DNA from: Chamaesiphon sp. 336R_metabinner_41
Lineage (GTDB): Bacteria > Cyanobacteriota > Cyanobacteriia > Cyanobacteriales > Chamaesiphonaceae
Length of the DNA stretch: 36,301 nucleotides
Assembly (NCBI GenBank): GCA_025359915.1
Contig: JANYDE010000044.1
Span: 1 to 36,301, forward strand
Reading direction: 5' to 3'
Both the position numbers and the translations under genes were made by a program. Within the stretch, counting starts at the first letter, position 1, and every line of letters begins with the position of its first letter. The notes beneath the pieces are model-generated. The model worked only from the letters and a program-made list of their open reading frames with translations. It was not told the DNA's origin and did not search any database. Below, piece after piece: positions 17,045 through 25,598 of the stretch.

Positions 17045-17413
17045 CTAAAATTGCTGGCTAAAGGGTGTCCAGTCATGTTTATAGTTAAGTTGTTGATGGC
17101 AATTGGCAGTGATGTTTCTAAATAGCACCTCTTGGGTTGATGTTTTAGAGACTTCGACTATTTGACCGTCATAATAAACTAGTAAATATTGAGAATGATG
17201 TTCTAGAGATACGGGGCATAGATCGGGTAGGCAATATTTATGTCTGCTGCTTAACTTAATGGATTCATCGAAGGTTTCAATCAGATCGGGTAAATCGTCG
17301 AATGGAGTTCGATCGCCATTAGCTTCAACCAGTTGTTTAATTCGAGAGTTAGTAATTTTCTCAGGTTGATAGATAATAAATTCTAAATCTTTTTCTTGTT
17401 GAGTTTTAGGCAT
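17045..17413 (-). CDS. small orphan protein downstream of VirD4
   Basis: A 122-aa soluble protein with no recognised family. It has a helical N-terminal half (SRIKQLVEANGDRTPFDDL) and a beta-rich second half (SQYLLVYYDGQIVEVSKTS, EVLFRNITANCH). The gene overlaps the end of the coupling-protein gene by 8 bp, so the two are co-translated. Small proteins in this position often act as accessory or chaperone factors of the coupling protein, but nothing in the sequence demonstrates that. Confidence 0.6.
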   Translation of the reverse strand: MPKTQQEKDLEFIIYQPEKITNSRIKQLVEANGDRTPFDDLPDLIETFDESIKLSSRHKYCLPDLCPVSLEHHSQYLLVYYDGQIVEVSKTSTQEVLFRNITANCHQQLNYKHDWTPFSQQF

Positions 17414-19493
17414 GAACTTTCTCTTTAGTTGTTAATATGTCATCTGAGTAATTGAGATTAATCCCATGCGAACCCAGTAGAATCATTAATAATTCTAAGT
17501 CTCGTTCGATTTTTTTCAAGTCGAGACTACCGCCTTCTGGTGCAGTCATCCATCGTTCGTAAATCGATACATTTTCATCAATATATGAATCTGGAAGCGG
17601 CGGCTCATAGTTTAAATACTTGACAGCAATTTCAATTAGATTGCTTAGTGGCAAGCTATTTGCATCAGAAGGCGGTTCGGGGAGCAATCTCTCGGCAATC
17701 GCTCGGCGTTCCTCCAACATTGCTGAAATAGCTAAATCACACATTGGTTCGGTTGCCATTTTGCCCAGCATCTTTTTCCATGTCTCCACAGAGCGTTTGC
17801 TACTATCGAGATCTTCTTGCTGGACTTTAATACTCCGCAGGATGGGGACATAGGCTTCTGTTTTATTTGCATACCCAGGAGAAATACAAACAGCCTTACC
17901 TTGGGGAAGTTTGAGAAACCCCGCCGCTTCCATCAATGGGACTTTAGCAATCTGCTCGGATTTGGAAGTAGAACGACCATTTGCCCCACCACTGCTACTG
18001 GTAGATTTCGTCCAGTATTTAATATCCTCCTCTCCCAAATACTTGCTATATTGCTCTGCTGAAGAGTCATCTTGAGGGTTAAGAAAGAACTTGGTGCCAC
18101 AGTTAGCAAGGATCGTTCGCGCCCGATCTTCCCCATAAGCTTCTTTAAGCTGGGATTGATTCTGCAAACCTAGAATCCCGACAAAACCTGCCGAACGTGC
18201 CTCTGCCAGCCAATTAGCAATCTTAGGGAGGTAGATCGATGGCAACTCATCCAGGCTGGTTACTAGTGGCGAGGTACGATGGCGGGAGTGGGCGATATTG
18301 CGGGAGATCAACGTATCGAGGACGGTAGCCAGGATGGGTGCCAATACATGACGATAATCTTGATTCAAACCGACGACTACTAACGTTTTACCCTCAATAT
18401 CTGGCTTAAAGTTACTAGTCCCACACAGAGCAGGAACGAAGTCCCGTTTGACTAGTTGCTGGAAGACTTTTTGAGCCGTAGCGATAATGCCACTCTCAGT
18501 GACATTAGTTTCTTTCCCCCCGCCAGAACTAACTAGTTGGGCAAAAGCTTGAGCATTCCACACGTTTAGGCGTTTCGTCGCAAATTTAAGGCGAGAACTG
18601 AGATTAGGTAAATTAAGGATCGAGGCACTCATCATCAGATCCGCAAGTTCCGGTCTATATTCGAGTTCGCCAATCCATTTAGCAGCCAGAAATACACCTT
18701 GAACTAGAGCAGATCCAGCGTTCTCAAAGAACTCATTCCCGCCCTTTTTATCGCCACCACTACTATTTTTGACGATTGTTTCAGCAATCTGTCCAGCGGT
18801 GACTCCATCCCCAGGATCGCGAATGAAATCGAGTAAATTGAGAGTAGAGCTTTCAGGAAAACTAGGAGCGAAAATCTGGACGTTATAACCCCGTTCCTTC
18901 GCGTAGCCAGCGATTTCTTTAGTCTGTTCTGGGTATTTAAAATCCCAGAGGACGACTGAAAATGATTGGTCGATTGCCGAACGTAAGAAAGGATTTAAGA
19001 CCCCATATGATTTACCCGTACCAGCAGCCCCAAATACTGCCGTACCTTGCTGCACATCTGGGAAAAAGATCGTTTTATTGCTAGCTAAGGGACTAACTTT
19101 AGGGGGGAGACTAGCTTCGGCATCATGGAACTTTTGGGCGATTTCTGCCTCGTCAATCTCACGTTTTCTCAGGGATGTTTTAATCTCCTCAATCACCCAG
19201 TTTCGATGCTTGCGACGCACACTCGGTGGAGTATTGATGTATAGGGTAGTCGAACCAATCTTGGGCGATCTAAGTTGTGCCTTACCTTTTTTCTGGGCAT
19301 TACTCTTCTCTGTCGCTCCACCCCAATACGCATGAGCCAGCTTACCTTTAGGCTTACCTCCACCAATACTAACGATCGCCAAAATCGTCCCACAGATTAG
19401 AATCAAACCGAGGGGAGAGAATAAATAGGATTGAGCCTGTTGAACTACTGAGAGATGAGATCCTGGAACCTGGTGGGCGACAGATTTAGACAT
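17406..19493 (-). CDS. virD4: VirD4/TraG-type conjugative coupling ATPase
   Basis: A 695-aa inner-membrane ATPase that links DNA substrate to the type IV secretion channel. One N-terminal membrane segment is visible (about 25-44, FSPLGLILICGTILAIVSIG); the family normally has two. Walker A is GAAGTGKS (155-162), followed by VVLWDFKYPEQTKEIAGYA, and Walker B is LVTSLDEL (410-417), then ARSAGFVGILGLQNQSQL and the TraG/TraD C-terminal element NCGTKFFLNPQDDSSAEQY. It forms a unit with the small gene at 17045 and the 1021-aa gene. The 102-bp spacer upstream carries a hairpin. Intact motifs suggest that the element encodes active transfer or secretion. Confidence 0.9.
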   Translation of the reverse strand: MSKSVAHQVPGSHLSVVQQAQSYLFSPLGLILICGTILAIVSIGGGKPKGKLAHAYWGGATEKSNAQKKGKAQLRSPKIGSTTLYINTPPSVRRKHRNWVIEEIKTSLRKREIDEAEIAQKFHDAEASLPPKVSPLASNKTIFFPDVQQGTAVFGAAGTGKSYGVLNPFLRSAIDQSFSVVLWDFKYPEQTKEIAGYAKERGYNVQIFAPSFPESSTLNLLDFIRDPGDGVTAGQIAETIVKNSSGGDKKGGNEFFENAGSALVQGVFLAAKWIGELEYRPELADLMMSASILNLPNLSSRLKFATKRLNVWNAQAFAQLVSSGGGKETNVTESGIIATAQKVFQQLVKRDFVPALCGTSNFKPDIEGKTLVVVGLNQDYRHVLAPILATVLDTLISRNIAHSRHRTSPLVTSLDELPSIYLPKIANWLAEARSAGFVGILGLQNQSQLKEAYGEDRARTILANCGTKFFLNPQDDSSAEQYSKYLGEEDIKYWTKSTSSSGGANGRSTSKSEQIAKVPLMEAAGFLKLPQGKAVCISPGYANKTEAYVPILRSIKVQQEDLDSSKRSVETWKKMLGKMATEPMCDLAISAMLEERRAIAERLLPEPPSDANSLPLSNLIEIAVKYLNYEPPLPDSYIDENVSIYERWMTAPEGGSLDLKKIERDLELLMILLGSHGINLNYSDDILTTKEKVHA

Positions 19494-19498
19494 TTACC

Positions 19499-19564
19499 TT
19501 TGACCTGAAACGATGATAACAATCGGGCTTTAAATACCTCATCAAATTATGAGGAGAGGTCAAA
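19499..19564. repeat. nested inverted repeats between secreted-protein gene and virD4
   Basis: An outer pair TTTGACCT (19499-19506) / AGGTCAAA (19557-19564) encloses a hairpin CCTCAT-N6-ATGAGG (19537-19554). In the minus-strand transcript this lies immediately before the coupling-protein start (19493). It could tune expression of virD4 relative to the channel genes or be a weak terminator; no U-run follows. Confidence 0.4.
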
Positions 19565-19596
19565 TTAAATTTGTAATTATGAATCAAACACCAGTT

Positions 19597-20712
19597 TTAA
19601 AACGGTTTTTTTAGCTTGACTACCCGATAAACACTCGCACTCGTAGTGGGTAAAGGAAACCAGTTATTGCGCTCGGAAATGGTGAATAGTGGAATGCCAA
19701 GGAAGTAGGGTGTACAACCTACCAACCAGCCACAGCCACGGAAGTTGATATTTACAGTTGCCGAGCCAGTTTTAGCATTGAGATTACGAATCACAAACTT
19801 GACTCCACCAGCCCCGATATTGGCTTCTACTCCGGTTGGCTCCATTCCCCCATTTACCATCGCCAGTAGCCCTTCACCGCCCTGTACGGATAGGCTATCG
19901 CCAGAAATAATCCTGGCACCTCTGAGATAGGGCATCCCTACCCACGGATGGAATTCGGCATAGTCGCAATTACTATCGCATTTAGCGTTAGGTTGACGAT
20001 TCGAGCCAGACATCACCATGTGATGGATTTTGCGCTCTTTTGTCCGAATTACGTCTAGCTTCATCAACGCGATTCCCCCGCTCAGACTGAATCCTGGCAT
20101 CTCGGTAATCGGTAGCTGACTCAGATTGGGAATAACGTTGGCGGGAAGTTTTGACAACCCATTGAACTGGCTGAGTTTGATATTCTGAATCTGGGGGAAT
20201 TGAGCAACCTGAGTTTGGCGTAAGTCCACCACCTTCCCTAAGATTTTGCCACCTTGAGAACTCGCCAAGCTGCCAAGGGTAGTTCTGACCCCATTCGCAG
20301 TAACGGGCATACTCGCCATCGCTGGATTAGCCGCTAGAGCGTCAGAAATTTTGAGTTGGGATAACCAGGGTGTAGCTGTAGCTAAACTGCTATTGGGATC
20401 TACTGAATGTCCGGTTTTCTGGGTGATTTCTGCTGTCGTTAGTTGCCCAGTATTAAAGGTGGTATTCCAAATTGCCATCGGGATACAACTAGCTGGTGAT
20501 GCTCCCTTGGCGCAATTAATACTTGTGAGTCCGCCAAAAATACTCTGCGCTTGAGGGGGAATTTTAGTTGTCATCCCTTGAGTGAATTTCGCCATGCTGC
20601 CAATGCTAGTCTTGGCAAGGACATTATTCAGCGGTACTGGAGTTTCCGCTCGAACAGATAGGGTGAATAATGGACTAATTAGAGCGAGAGTTAATCCTAC
20701 AAATTTGTTCAC
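19597..20712 (-). CDS. secreted protein of the transfer operon
   Basis: A 371-aa protein with a clear signal peptide (MNKFVGLTLALISPLFTLSVRAE, cleavage after RAE). The family was not recognised. Residues 40-200 are Ala/Ser/Gln-rich with scattered Cys (SINCAKGASPASC); the C-terminal third is beta-rich with paired Cys (KCDSNCDY, FRGCGWLVGCTP), so disulfides in the periplasm are likely. It is started by a GTG that overlaps the stop of the 44-aa gene (GTGA at 20709-20712). Position after the VirB9-like gene suggests a channel-associated periplasmic or surface component, possibly replacing a pilus-tip or VirB7 role; this is inference. Confidence 0.65.
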   Translation of the reverse strand: MNKFVGLTLALISPLFTLSVRAETPVPLNNVLAKTSIGSMAKFTQGMTTKIPPQAQSIFGGLTSINCAKGASPASCIPMAIWNTTFNTGQLTTAEITQKTGHSVDPNSSLATATPWLSQLKISDALAANPAMASMPVTANGVRTTLGSLASSQGGKILGKVVDLRQTQVAQFPQIQNIKLSQFNGLSKLPANVIPNLSQLPITEMPGFSLSGGIALMKLDVIRTKERKIHHMVMSGSNRQPNAKCDSNCDYAEFHPWVGMPYLRGARIISGDSLSVQGGEGLLAMVNGGMEPTGVEANIGAGGVKFVIRNLNAKTGSATVNINFRGCGWLVGCTPYFLGIPLFTISERNNWFPLPTTSASVYRVVKLKKPF

Positions 20713-20843
20713 AATATCCCTCGGAGTTCGGATAAAAATAACCCGATCGCGAGTGCTGTCATAAAGTAGTAAACTAATTTACAAGCTTTGTTAAAAGCAA
20801 CAGAATTATTGAAATCGGCGAGTTGCTTGAGAATATTTTCCAC
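20709..20843 (-). CDS. 44-aa single-span membrane protein (small hidden gene)
   Basis: A short frame starting with GTG at 20843, three bases after the TAG of the VirB9-like gene, with AGGAA as a possible Shine-Dalgarno overlapping that gene's end. It ends in a TGA that overlaps the GTG start of the secreted-protein gene. The product begins MENILKQLADFNNS and has one hydrophobic segment (LVYYFMTALAIGLFL, about 23-37) with a short LSELRGIL tail. It fits exactly between neighbours as operon genes do, and fills an otherwise empty 134-bp gap. Small T4SS membrane subunits are common, but I cannot match it to one. Confidence 0.6.
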   Translation of the reverse strand: MENILKQLADFNNSVAFNKACKLVYYFMTALAIGLFLSELRGIL

Positions 20844-20846
20844 GAT

Positions 20847-21620
20847 CTAAGTTCCTAATAAAATTATTTTAGAAATTACCGTCGCATCCACAGCATAGCG
20901 ATCGGCTGCTTCCATTAAGGGAATACCTTGATATACAGATCCAATCATCTGTCTAATGGCATTAATCTGTTTGGGAGAATAGTCTTTTAAATCTCCTCTA
21001 TTAATCGCCTCTCCCAAGCCATATGCTAATTTAGCGACTAATATGCGGCGTTCCTTATTACTCGCATCAATTTCTTGCCTCATCATCGAAGCACTGACAA
21101 TCGGGTTTACCGGAGCTTGTGGAGCCAAGGTGAAGTCAACTAGAGCTACTGCTGCATCGGAGTTTCTCGCGTATCGAAGATTAAAAATATAAGTTTTTCT
21201 CTTACCAGCTTTATCCTTAGTGATGACAGTTAATCCCGACTGAATTGTCTTCTTATTAGTCTGAATTACTCCAGGGATACTCAGTGGATCGATCGGTGAT
21301 AAATGGATTAATGAAGCAGTATTAGTCACGGTTTGGTCTTGACTATTCATCGAACCATTAGTTGTTAAACCTACCCAAGACTTGTTTTCGAGAAACATAG
21401 TTTCAATTGTTTCTCCTAGATTCTCGAAATTAATATTCGTGCCAACCCCAGCATAGATATTAATATCCATCACCTCATTTAAGGGAGAATTAACGCGAAC
21501 GATGATGGGTTTGCGATCGCGAACTCGATCGATTACCTTAACTGGACGGGCGAATACCGGACGATCGATCGTGCCAATTAAGAGAATTGCTGTTAACCCA
21601 ATTGCTGCTAAATTTCTCAT
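20847..21620 (-). CDS. VirB9/TraK-like periplasmic T4SS protein
   Basis: A 257-aa protein when started at the ATG at 21620, which gives a signal peptide (MRNLAAIGLTAILLIGTIDRPVFA); the frame extends upstream over the VirB10-like gene, but that part is overprinted. After the signal come beta segments: KPIIVRVNSPLNEVMDINIY, GVGTNINFENLGETIETMF (compare the PG..T.I.FP strands at the start of VirB9/TraK), LTVITKDKAGKRKTYIFNL and VALVDFTLAP. The last 90 residues are helical. Order VirB8-VirB10-VirB9 on one transcript supports the assignment, although sequence similarity is weak. It would form the outer part of the core complex with the VirB10-like protein. Confidence 0.55.
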   Translation of the reverse strand: MRNLAAIGLTAILLIGTIDRPVFARPVKVIDRVRDRKPIIVRVNSPLNEVMDINIYAGVGTNINFENLGETIETMFLENKSWVGLTTNGSMNSQDQTVTNTASLIHLSPIDPLSIPGVIQTNKKTIQSGLTVITKDKAGKRKTYIFNLRYARNSDAAVALVDFTLAPQAPVNPIVSASMMRQEIDASNKERRILVAKLAYGLGEAINRGDLKDYSPKQINAIRQMIGSVYQGIPLMEAADRYAVDATVISKIILLGT

Positions 21621-21621
21621 A

Positions 21622-23235
21622 TTATTTAATCTCAAAAGGCTTAGTTGTATATAAAGAAATTTTGGAGCCAGCAGGTAAAAACCAGACACGAGCGTTAGTT
21701 TCGAGTCGTTGAATTTCTGATTGATTGCGCTGCGCCCATTGCTGCACGAGCGGAGATGCCGCCCCATCGAGTACGCCACCAAGTACATTTGGGTTGCTAG
21801 TAGTGGTAGAAATTGCCGCTCCCCCTGTACTAATTTGGGTCTGGGTATTGGGTTGAATCAGGATTTTACCAAGCCCTTGCAGACCCCCAATCAAAGCTGT
21901 TTGCATATCCCGTCGATTAATCTCGCCGTTATTAAATTGTTTCAATTCAGCAATCAAGGGTTGATTATTAGTTCCTACCAACATTAAATTCCCAATGGGG
22001 ATCGAATGTTCTACGCCACCGATGGCTACTTTGGCACCGCCAATTCTCAACATCCCATTACTAGCGACAGTAATTTGAGCCTGAATTTTAGTATTTGCCG
22101 GAATCGACATCCCACCTTGAGTATTCACAAACCCCTGCTCTAGGTTAAGGAGTACTTCTTGCCCTTGCTCTTCAGACAAGATTTGTAACGGTGTAATTAA
22201 GCTAGCAACCCGATTTTGCCCAGCAATGATCGACCTCCCAGTTTGGGTGGAACTGGTTGTTGGGACTAGCGATGGTTGAGGTGCAGCCGCGACTGTTTGA
22301 TCCCGACGCGCTCCAAATACTTCTACTGCGCCATTAGTCGCTTCTTTCCAACTTAGTTGAGGCGTAACTGTTGTTGGTACTGGTGTTGATGCAGATTTAA
22401 TCGCTGGCGATGGGGAAAACTTGGGAGTTGTCGGAATACCACGACTAGCAACCAAAACAGGTTTAACAACTGGTTTTGTGGCTGTTTCTACAGGTTTAAC
22501 AACTGCTTTTATTGTCGTCTCCACAGGTTTAACTGGTGGTTTGGGTTCGATTTTTACAGGTACAGGGGTTGGTGTTGGTGAGGGTAGAATTGGGGGTTGA
22601 ACGTTGGTGGGGGCTGAACTTGCGACAACCTGTTCGGGAGCAGCAGTCGCTGGCTCTGAAGACTTAACTTTTGCAGGAACGGTAGCGGGGGCTAGATTAG
22701 TCGCAGTAGTAGGCGGAACGCCAGACTTAGCAGTCTCGGCTTGTTGCTGCGCCCTAGATGCGGCTAACAACTGCTGTTCTTGCTGTTGCATTGCCAGTTT
22801 CGATTGAGCGACGGCAAATCGGGGATCTGGAGCAAATTCAACTGTTGTCTTTAGTGGTGGGGTTTCTGCGGCTGCTTGGACAATTTTCGCAGGTTCGCTG
22901 GTTCCCCCAAACATCATGAACCCAATTATTGCCATCGGTACCGATACCAGTCCTGTGATGAGCAAAGCTTTGTTCTTACCTTGTTTATGTGGCGGAATCT
23001 CCGTCCTTTGATCTTCGATTCCCTCCTGTTTGGGGATCGAGTCATCGCAATTTAATGGCACTAATTCCTGGCTAGAATCTGACTGCACACTGCTAGATTT
23101 ATGGGGAAACTGGGTAGTTATCCCATTCAATTCACAAAAAAAGTCTGAATCTAAATTACCGGAGTTGAGATTACCTGAAAGTGGTTCGGAAGCGGCTTTT
23201 GGATCTGAAGATATGACTTTCGGGTTGGTATCCAT
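21622..23235 (-). CDS. VirB10/TrbI-like core channel protein
   Basis: A 537-aa protein with the VirB10 plan: a cytoplasmic N-terminus (1-88), one membrane span (about 89-109, ALLITGLVSVPMAIIGFMMFG), a long Pro/Val/Thr-rich periplasmic linker (about 160-300, repeated KPVET/KPVV and PTPTPVP), then a beta-barrel-type domain (about 345-537) with VNTQGGMSIPANTKIQAQI, AKVAIGGVEHSIPIGNL and a closing VWFLPAGSKISLYTTKPFEI that matches the end of VirB10/TrbI. It should bridge the inner and outer membranes in the T4SS. Its stop is 1 base before the ATG of the VirB9-like gene. Repetition in the linker may make it length-variable. Confidence 0.8.
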   Translation of the reverse strand: MDTNPKVISSDPKAASEPLSGNLNSGNLDSDFFCELNGITTQFPHKSSSVQSDSSQELVPLNCDDSIPKQEGIEDQRTEIPPHKQGKNKALLITGLVSVPMAIIGFMMFGGTSEPAKIVQAAAETPPLKTTVEFAPDPRFAVAQSKLAMQQQEQQLLAASRAQQQAETAKSGVPPTTATNLAPATVPAKVKSSEPATAAPEQVVASSAPTNVQPPILPSPTPTPVPVKIEPKPPVKPVETTIKAVVKPVETATKPVVKPVLVASRGIPTTPKFSPSPAIKSASTPVPTTVTPQLSWKEATNGAVEVFGARRDQTVAAAPQPSLVPTTSSTQTGRSIIAGQNRVASLITPLQILSEEQGQEVLLNLEQGFVNTQGGMSIPANTKIQAQITVASNGMLRIGGAKVAIGGVEHSIPIGNLMLVGTNNQPLIAELKQFNNGEINRRDMQTALIGGLQGLGKILIQPNTQTQISTGGAAISTTTSNPNVLGGVLDGAASPLVQQWAQRNQSEIQRLETNARVWFLPAGSKISLYTTKPFEIK

Positions 23236-23286
23236 TCTGTGAGCGTAATTACCTGATTAATTGAGTTGAGCTAGATCGAAATCCAG

Positions 23287-24177
23287 TTACTGAGGGGCAG
23301 CGGGAGACTGTGTAGGATTAGCTGGATCTACGGGAGCCGTTGGAGTCAAATCTGGTAAGATTGGCTTTGTATCCTGTGGTGTGTACTCTTCGATCGCGTA
23401 AATCTCCAGTCCTGCCGATCGCGCCATTGCAATGACACGGGATAAATCTTTACGATCTTTACTAGCTGCTGAGTCCACATCGGTTAAAGATGGGGGGACG
23501 ACTGCCCGTAGGTAGACAGTTTTGTTAAACGGCACCACTTTTTCAGTGGCAGTGGCATCTAAGGTGGCACGATAGACTAAATTAGCCACAATCTGAATCT
23601 TCCACAACCGCTCGTCGCCATTGCCTTTAACCTCCACCGGATCTTGAATATCTAGGGGAATGAAAGCCACTTCCGATTTGCCCTGAAGGATTTGAAGCTG
23701 TGCCATCAAAGGTGCGATCGAATTACCCAGAAACTCCTCGCGGAATTTATCGGCTAGCATCCAGGAACCACCCCAAACTGAGGTGGGGATTAATATTTTT
23801 CCAGTTTTAGACTCGACTGGCACCCCAGGATCTGCTTGGGGACGGCGAGGATCGTCTCCAGCAGCTACGGGTAAGTACTGCCGCCAAGTGAACAGTTTAT
23901 TCAGACTGCCGACGGTGAAGTCTTTAATAAGCTGTGGCGAACGATCTTTACCTTCATAGGCTTTAACCTCGATCGTTTTACCATTAACTAACTGCACCAT
24001 CGTGGGCATGGGACGATGGGCGATCCCATTTATCCCCATCGCTTGGACTAATAATAAAATTAGATTGAAAACAGAAATGCCTAAAGTCACCAAGATAAAT
24101 AAGCCGATCTTGTTCTCATTTCCTCTGGAGCGATCTAGTTTGGTGAGGACTACAAGATCTTTAAATGAATCTGACAT
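23287..24177 (-). CDS. VirB8/TraE-like inner-membrane T4SS protein
   Basis: A 296-aa bitopic protein: a short cytoplasmic tail (1-22), one membrane span (about 23-47, KIGLFILVTLGISVFNLILLL), then a periplasmic domain with NTF2-like alternation (TMVQLVNGKTIEVKAY, RLWKIQIVANLVYRATL, VYLRAVVPPS) and a Pro-rich end. This matches VirB8/TraE, which nucleates the channel. It is the first gene of the minus-strand unit VirB8-VirB10-VirB9-44aa-secreted-VirD4, and the divergent promoter must lie in 24178-24335. Assignment is by topology and order more than by sequence identity. Confidence 0.6.
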   Translation of the reverse strand: MSDSFKDLVVLTKLDRSRGNENKIGLFILVTLGISVFNLILLLVQAMGINGIAHRPMPTMVQLVNGKTIEVKAYEGKDRSPQLIKDFTVGSLNKLFTWRQYLPVAAGDDPRRPQADPGVPVESKTGKILIPTSVWGGSWMLADKFREEFLGNSIAPLMAQLQILQGKSEVAFIPLDIQDPVEVKGNGDERLWKIQIVANLVYRATLDATATEKVVPFNKTVYLRAVVPPSLTDVDSAASKDRKDLSRVIAMARSAGLEIYAIEEYTPQDTKPILPDLTPTAPVDPANPTQSPAAPQ

Positions 24178-24334
24178 TTATCGGGATGGTGGAATTTGAA
24201 ACGTATACCCCGTTTTAACCTTCGGATCGATCGAATGCCTTGAGACTAAATGCTGAATTCTGCGCTTGCCCCAGCATGGCAGATTTCTTTGAGGTTGGTA
24301 GGTACCGAAATTGCTGCATAAAAGGGGATATAGG

Positions 24335-24502
24335 GTGAAGATTACGGCACGATTTGAAACCTTGCTTGACAATTTGTTTAAATATCAGCTAGTCGCACCT
24401 AAAGATCTGTTAAATTTACTGTATCGATCGATTGAGACTGGTAAAGCTACTGTAGATGCGAGTATTGCCAGTTTGCAAGAGATCCAACGCAATTGGAATT
24501 AA
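24335..24502 (+). CDS. small 55-aa soluble protein
   Basis: A GTG start at 24335 follows AGGGGATATAGG, the best ribosome site in the stretch; an in-frame TTG at 24311 is less likely. The product (MKITARFETLLDNLFKYQ at the start) is helical and charged, ending SIASLQEIQRNWN; the family is unknown. It is divergent from the VirB8-like gene and first in the plus-strand cargo island. It may be a regulator or a spurious frame. Confidence 0.4.
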   Translation: MKITARFETLLDNLFKYQLVAPKDLLNLLYRSIETGKATVDASIASLQEIQRNWN

Positions 24503-24830
24503 CATAGCTTTGCTTAATCGAGCAATTTCTGCTTCAGCGGTTCTTCCATTATCATTATGAAAATATATTAACTATGGTTACAAATAATACTAAAATTAAC
24601 AAACTAATCCTCTTGGGTAATTAAAATGAAATTATTCCGCCTAATCACCTAATTAGGAGGTGTTAAATAGACAAATGTCCATCTAAATACCTTATTCGGG
24701 GGTATTAGACTGACAGCGTCAGTCTAATAAATAGTTAGGTTGCTTAGCTTATCGTAATGGGAGGTATTAAAGCTTAGGACTGCTTGAAAATAATTACGAA
24801 TTTTCAATACTTAATTCAAAGAGGTTTGTT
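24503..24830 (+). promoter_or_regulatory. structured leader upstream of the tyrosinase-like gene
   Basis: An AT-rich 328-bp stretch without a convincing gene. It contains AGGAGGTGTTAAATAGA facing TCTAAATACCT (24655-24692, imperfect hairpin), AATACC/GGTATT arms (24686-24706), a perfect 12-bp stem (next entry) and GGGAGGTATTAAAGC just before the gene. A possible 8-codon leader (MKLFRLIT, from 24626) ends before AGGAGG. Several mutually exclusive pairings are possible, as in an attenuator or riboswitch-like leader. Confidence 0.4.
24703..24729. repeat. 27-bp perfect stem-loop
   Basis: TATTAGACTGAC, AGC loop, GTCAGTCTAATA: 12 bp of perfect complementarity, about 100 bp before the ATG of the tyrosinase-like gene. 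There is no T-run behind it. It could be an operator for a dimeric regulator or a hairpin in the mRNA leader. Confidence 0.6.
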
Positions 24831-25529
24831 ATGGCACTAATTCAAAATTTTCCAGATGAGTTGCTTGATCTTCACCACCATTGGCATCAACCATCTGAGC
24901 ATCCAGGATCTGGTCCAGGACGAGTTCACCCTTTAGGAACACCAGGCGCTGGCCTAGAATTTCTACAATTTCATCGCGATTTTATGGTTTCTTTTCATAA
25001 ATGGTATGACACTCAGCCTTTTGCTGATCAAGTAGCTGTTGCACCTTGGCATAAGGTGCCAGATGAGCTAAAAGTAGCAGGAGCTGGTTGGACTACAGGT
25101 TTTGCAAATGATGAGATCAGGCTGAATAGTAACAGTCCTGCTTTCGTAAACGCTGACGAGCTAGGAGCATTTATTGAACGAGGTATTCATAACCAGTTTA
25201 TACATGGAGCCGCAGCCTTTATATATAACGAACCCATAGTTGGAACTTTTCATTCTCCATTGAGTACATACTTCTACCAAATTCACGGACTAGTAGATTG
25301 GTGGTGGCAGCAGTGGGAGACTATACATTTACCGAACGTAATCAGTCGCGATTTTATCCAAGCTATATTGAAAACTCTTGGTGGTGTGACAGTTGATGGA
25401 GGAGGGATTGTTATTACTCCAGGTGGACCTAAGCCAGTAGATCCTTGGGGACCAAGTTTTTCTACTTTGACCCGTGATCGAGTTAGCGCAATCGAAATAG
25501 ATTTACAACGCATACAACAGGGTAGATAA
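24831..25529 (+). CDS. small tyrosinase-like (type 3 copper) protein
   Basis: A 232-aa protein rich in His. Two histidine clusters follow the tyrosinase plan. The CuA side has HHHWH (15-19), H33 and FLQFHRDFMVSFHKWY (44-59), where FHR corresponds to the WHRxYL motif. The CuB side has GIHNQFIHGAAAF (118-130) and TYFYQIHGLVDWWWQQWE (146-163), matching HNxxH and FFLHHxxxDxxWxxW of tyrosinase/hemocyanin. Deviations: HNxxxH has one residue more than HNxxxH-to-HNxxH families usually show, the third CuB site has a single His, and the protein is shorter than typical tyrosinases. No signal peptide. The start ATG follows AAAGAGG. A phenol- or peptide-oxidising role is inferred from the family; redox activity needs the full His set. 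Confidence 0.62.
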   Translation: MALIQNFPDELLDLHHHWHQPSEHPGSGPGRVHPLGTPGAGLEFLQFHRDFMVSFHKWYDTQPFADQVAVAPWHKVPDELKVAGAGWTTGFANDEIRLNSNSPAFVNADELGAFIERGIHNQFIHGAAAFIYNEPIVGTFHSPLSTYFYQIHGLVDWWWQQWETIHLPNVISRDFIQAILKTLGGVTVDGGGIVITPGGPKPVDPWGPSFSTLTRDRVSAIEIDLQRIQQGR

Positions 25530-25533
25530 GACT

Positions 25534-25570
25534 ATCTCATCGGGAAGAAGTCGTCTTTTCTCGATGAGAT
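25534..25570 (+). terminator. hairpin terminator after the tyrosinase-like gene
   Basis: Arms ATCTCATCG (25534-25542) and CGATGAGAT (25562-25570) with additional GAAGA/TCTTT pairing inside, starting 5 bp after the stop. It is followed by ATTTCTC, a weak U-tract. It probably ends the transcript partly, before the next gene at 25599. Confidence 0.6.
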
Positions 25571-25598
25571 ATTTCTCAACTATTTTTCCAAATGTTGC

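Noticed and set aside
21621-21788. Upstream extension of the VirB9-like frame
   Set aside because: It lies in the VirB10-like C-terminal coding region; the internal ATG at 21620 gives a good signal peptide.
24178-24372. Minus-strand 64-codon frame directly before the VirB8-like gene
   Set aside because: No ribosome site or family; it occupies the divergent promoter region and overlaps the better plus-strand frame at 24335.
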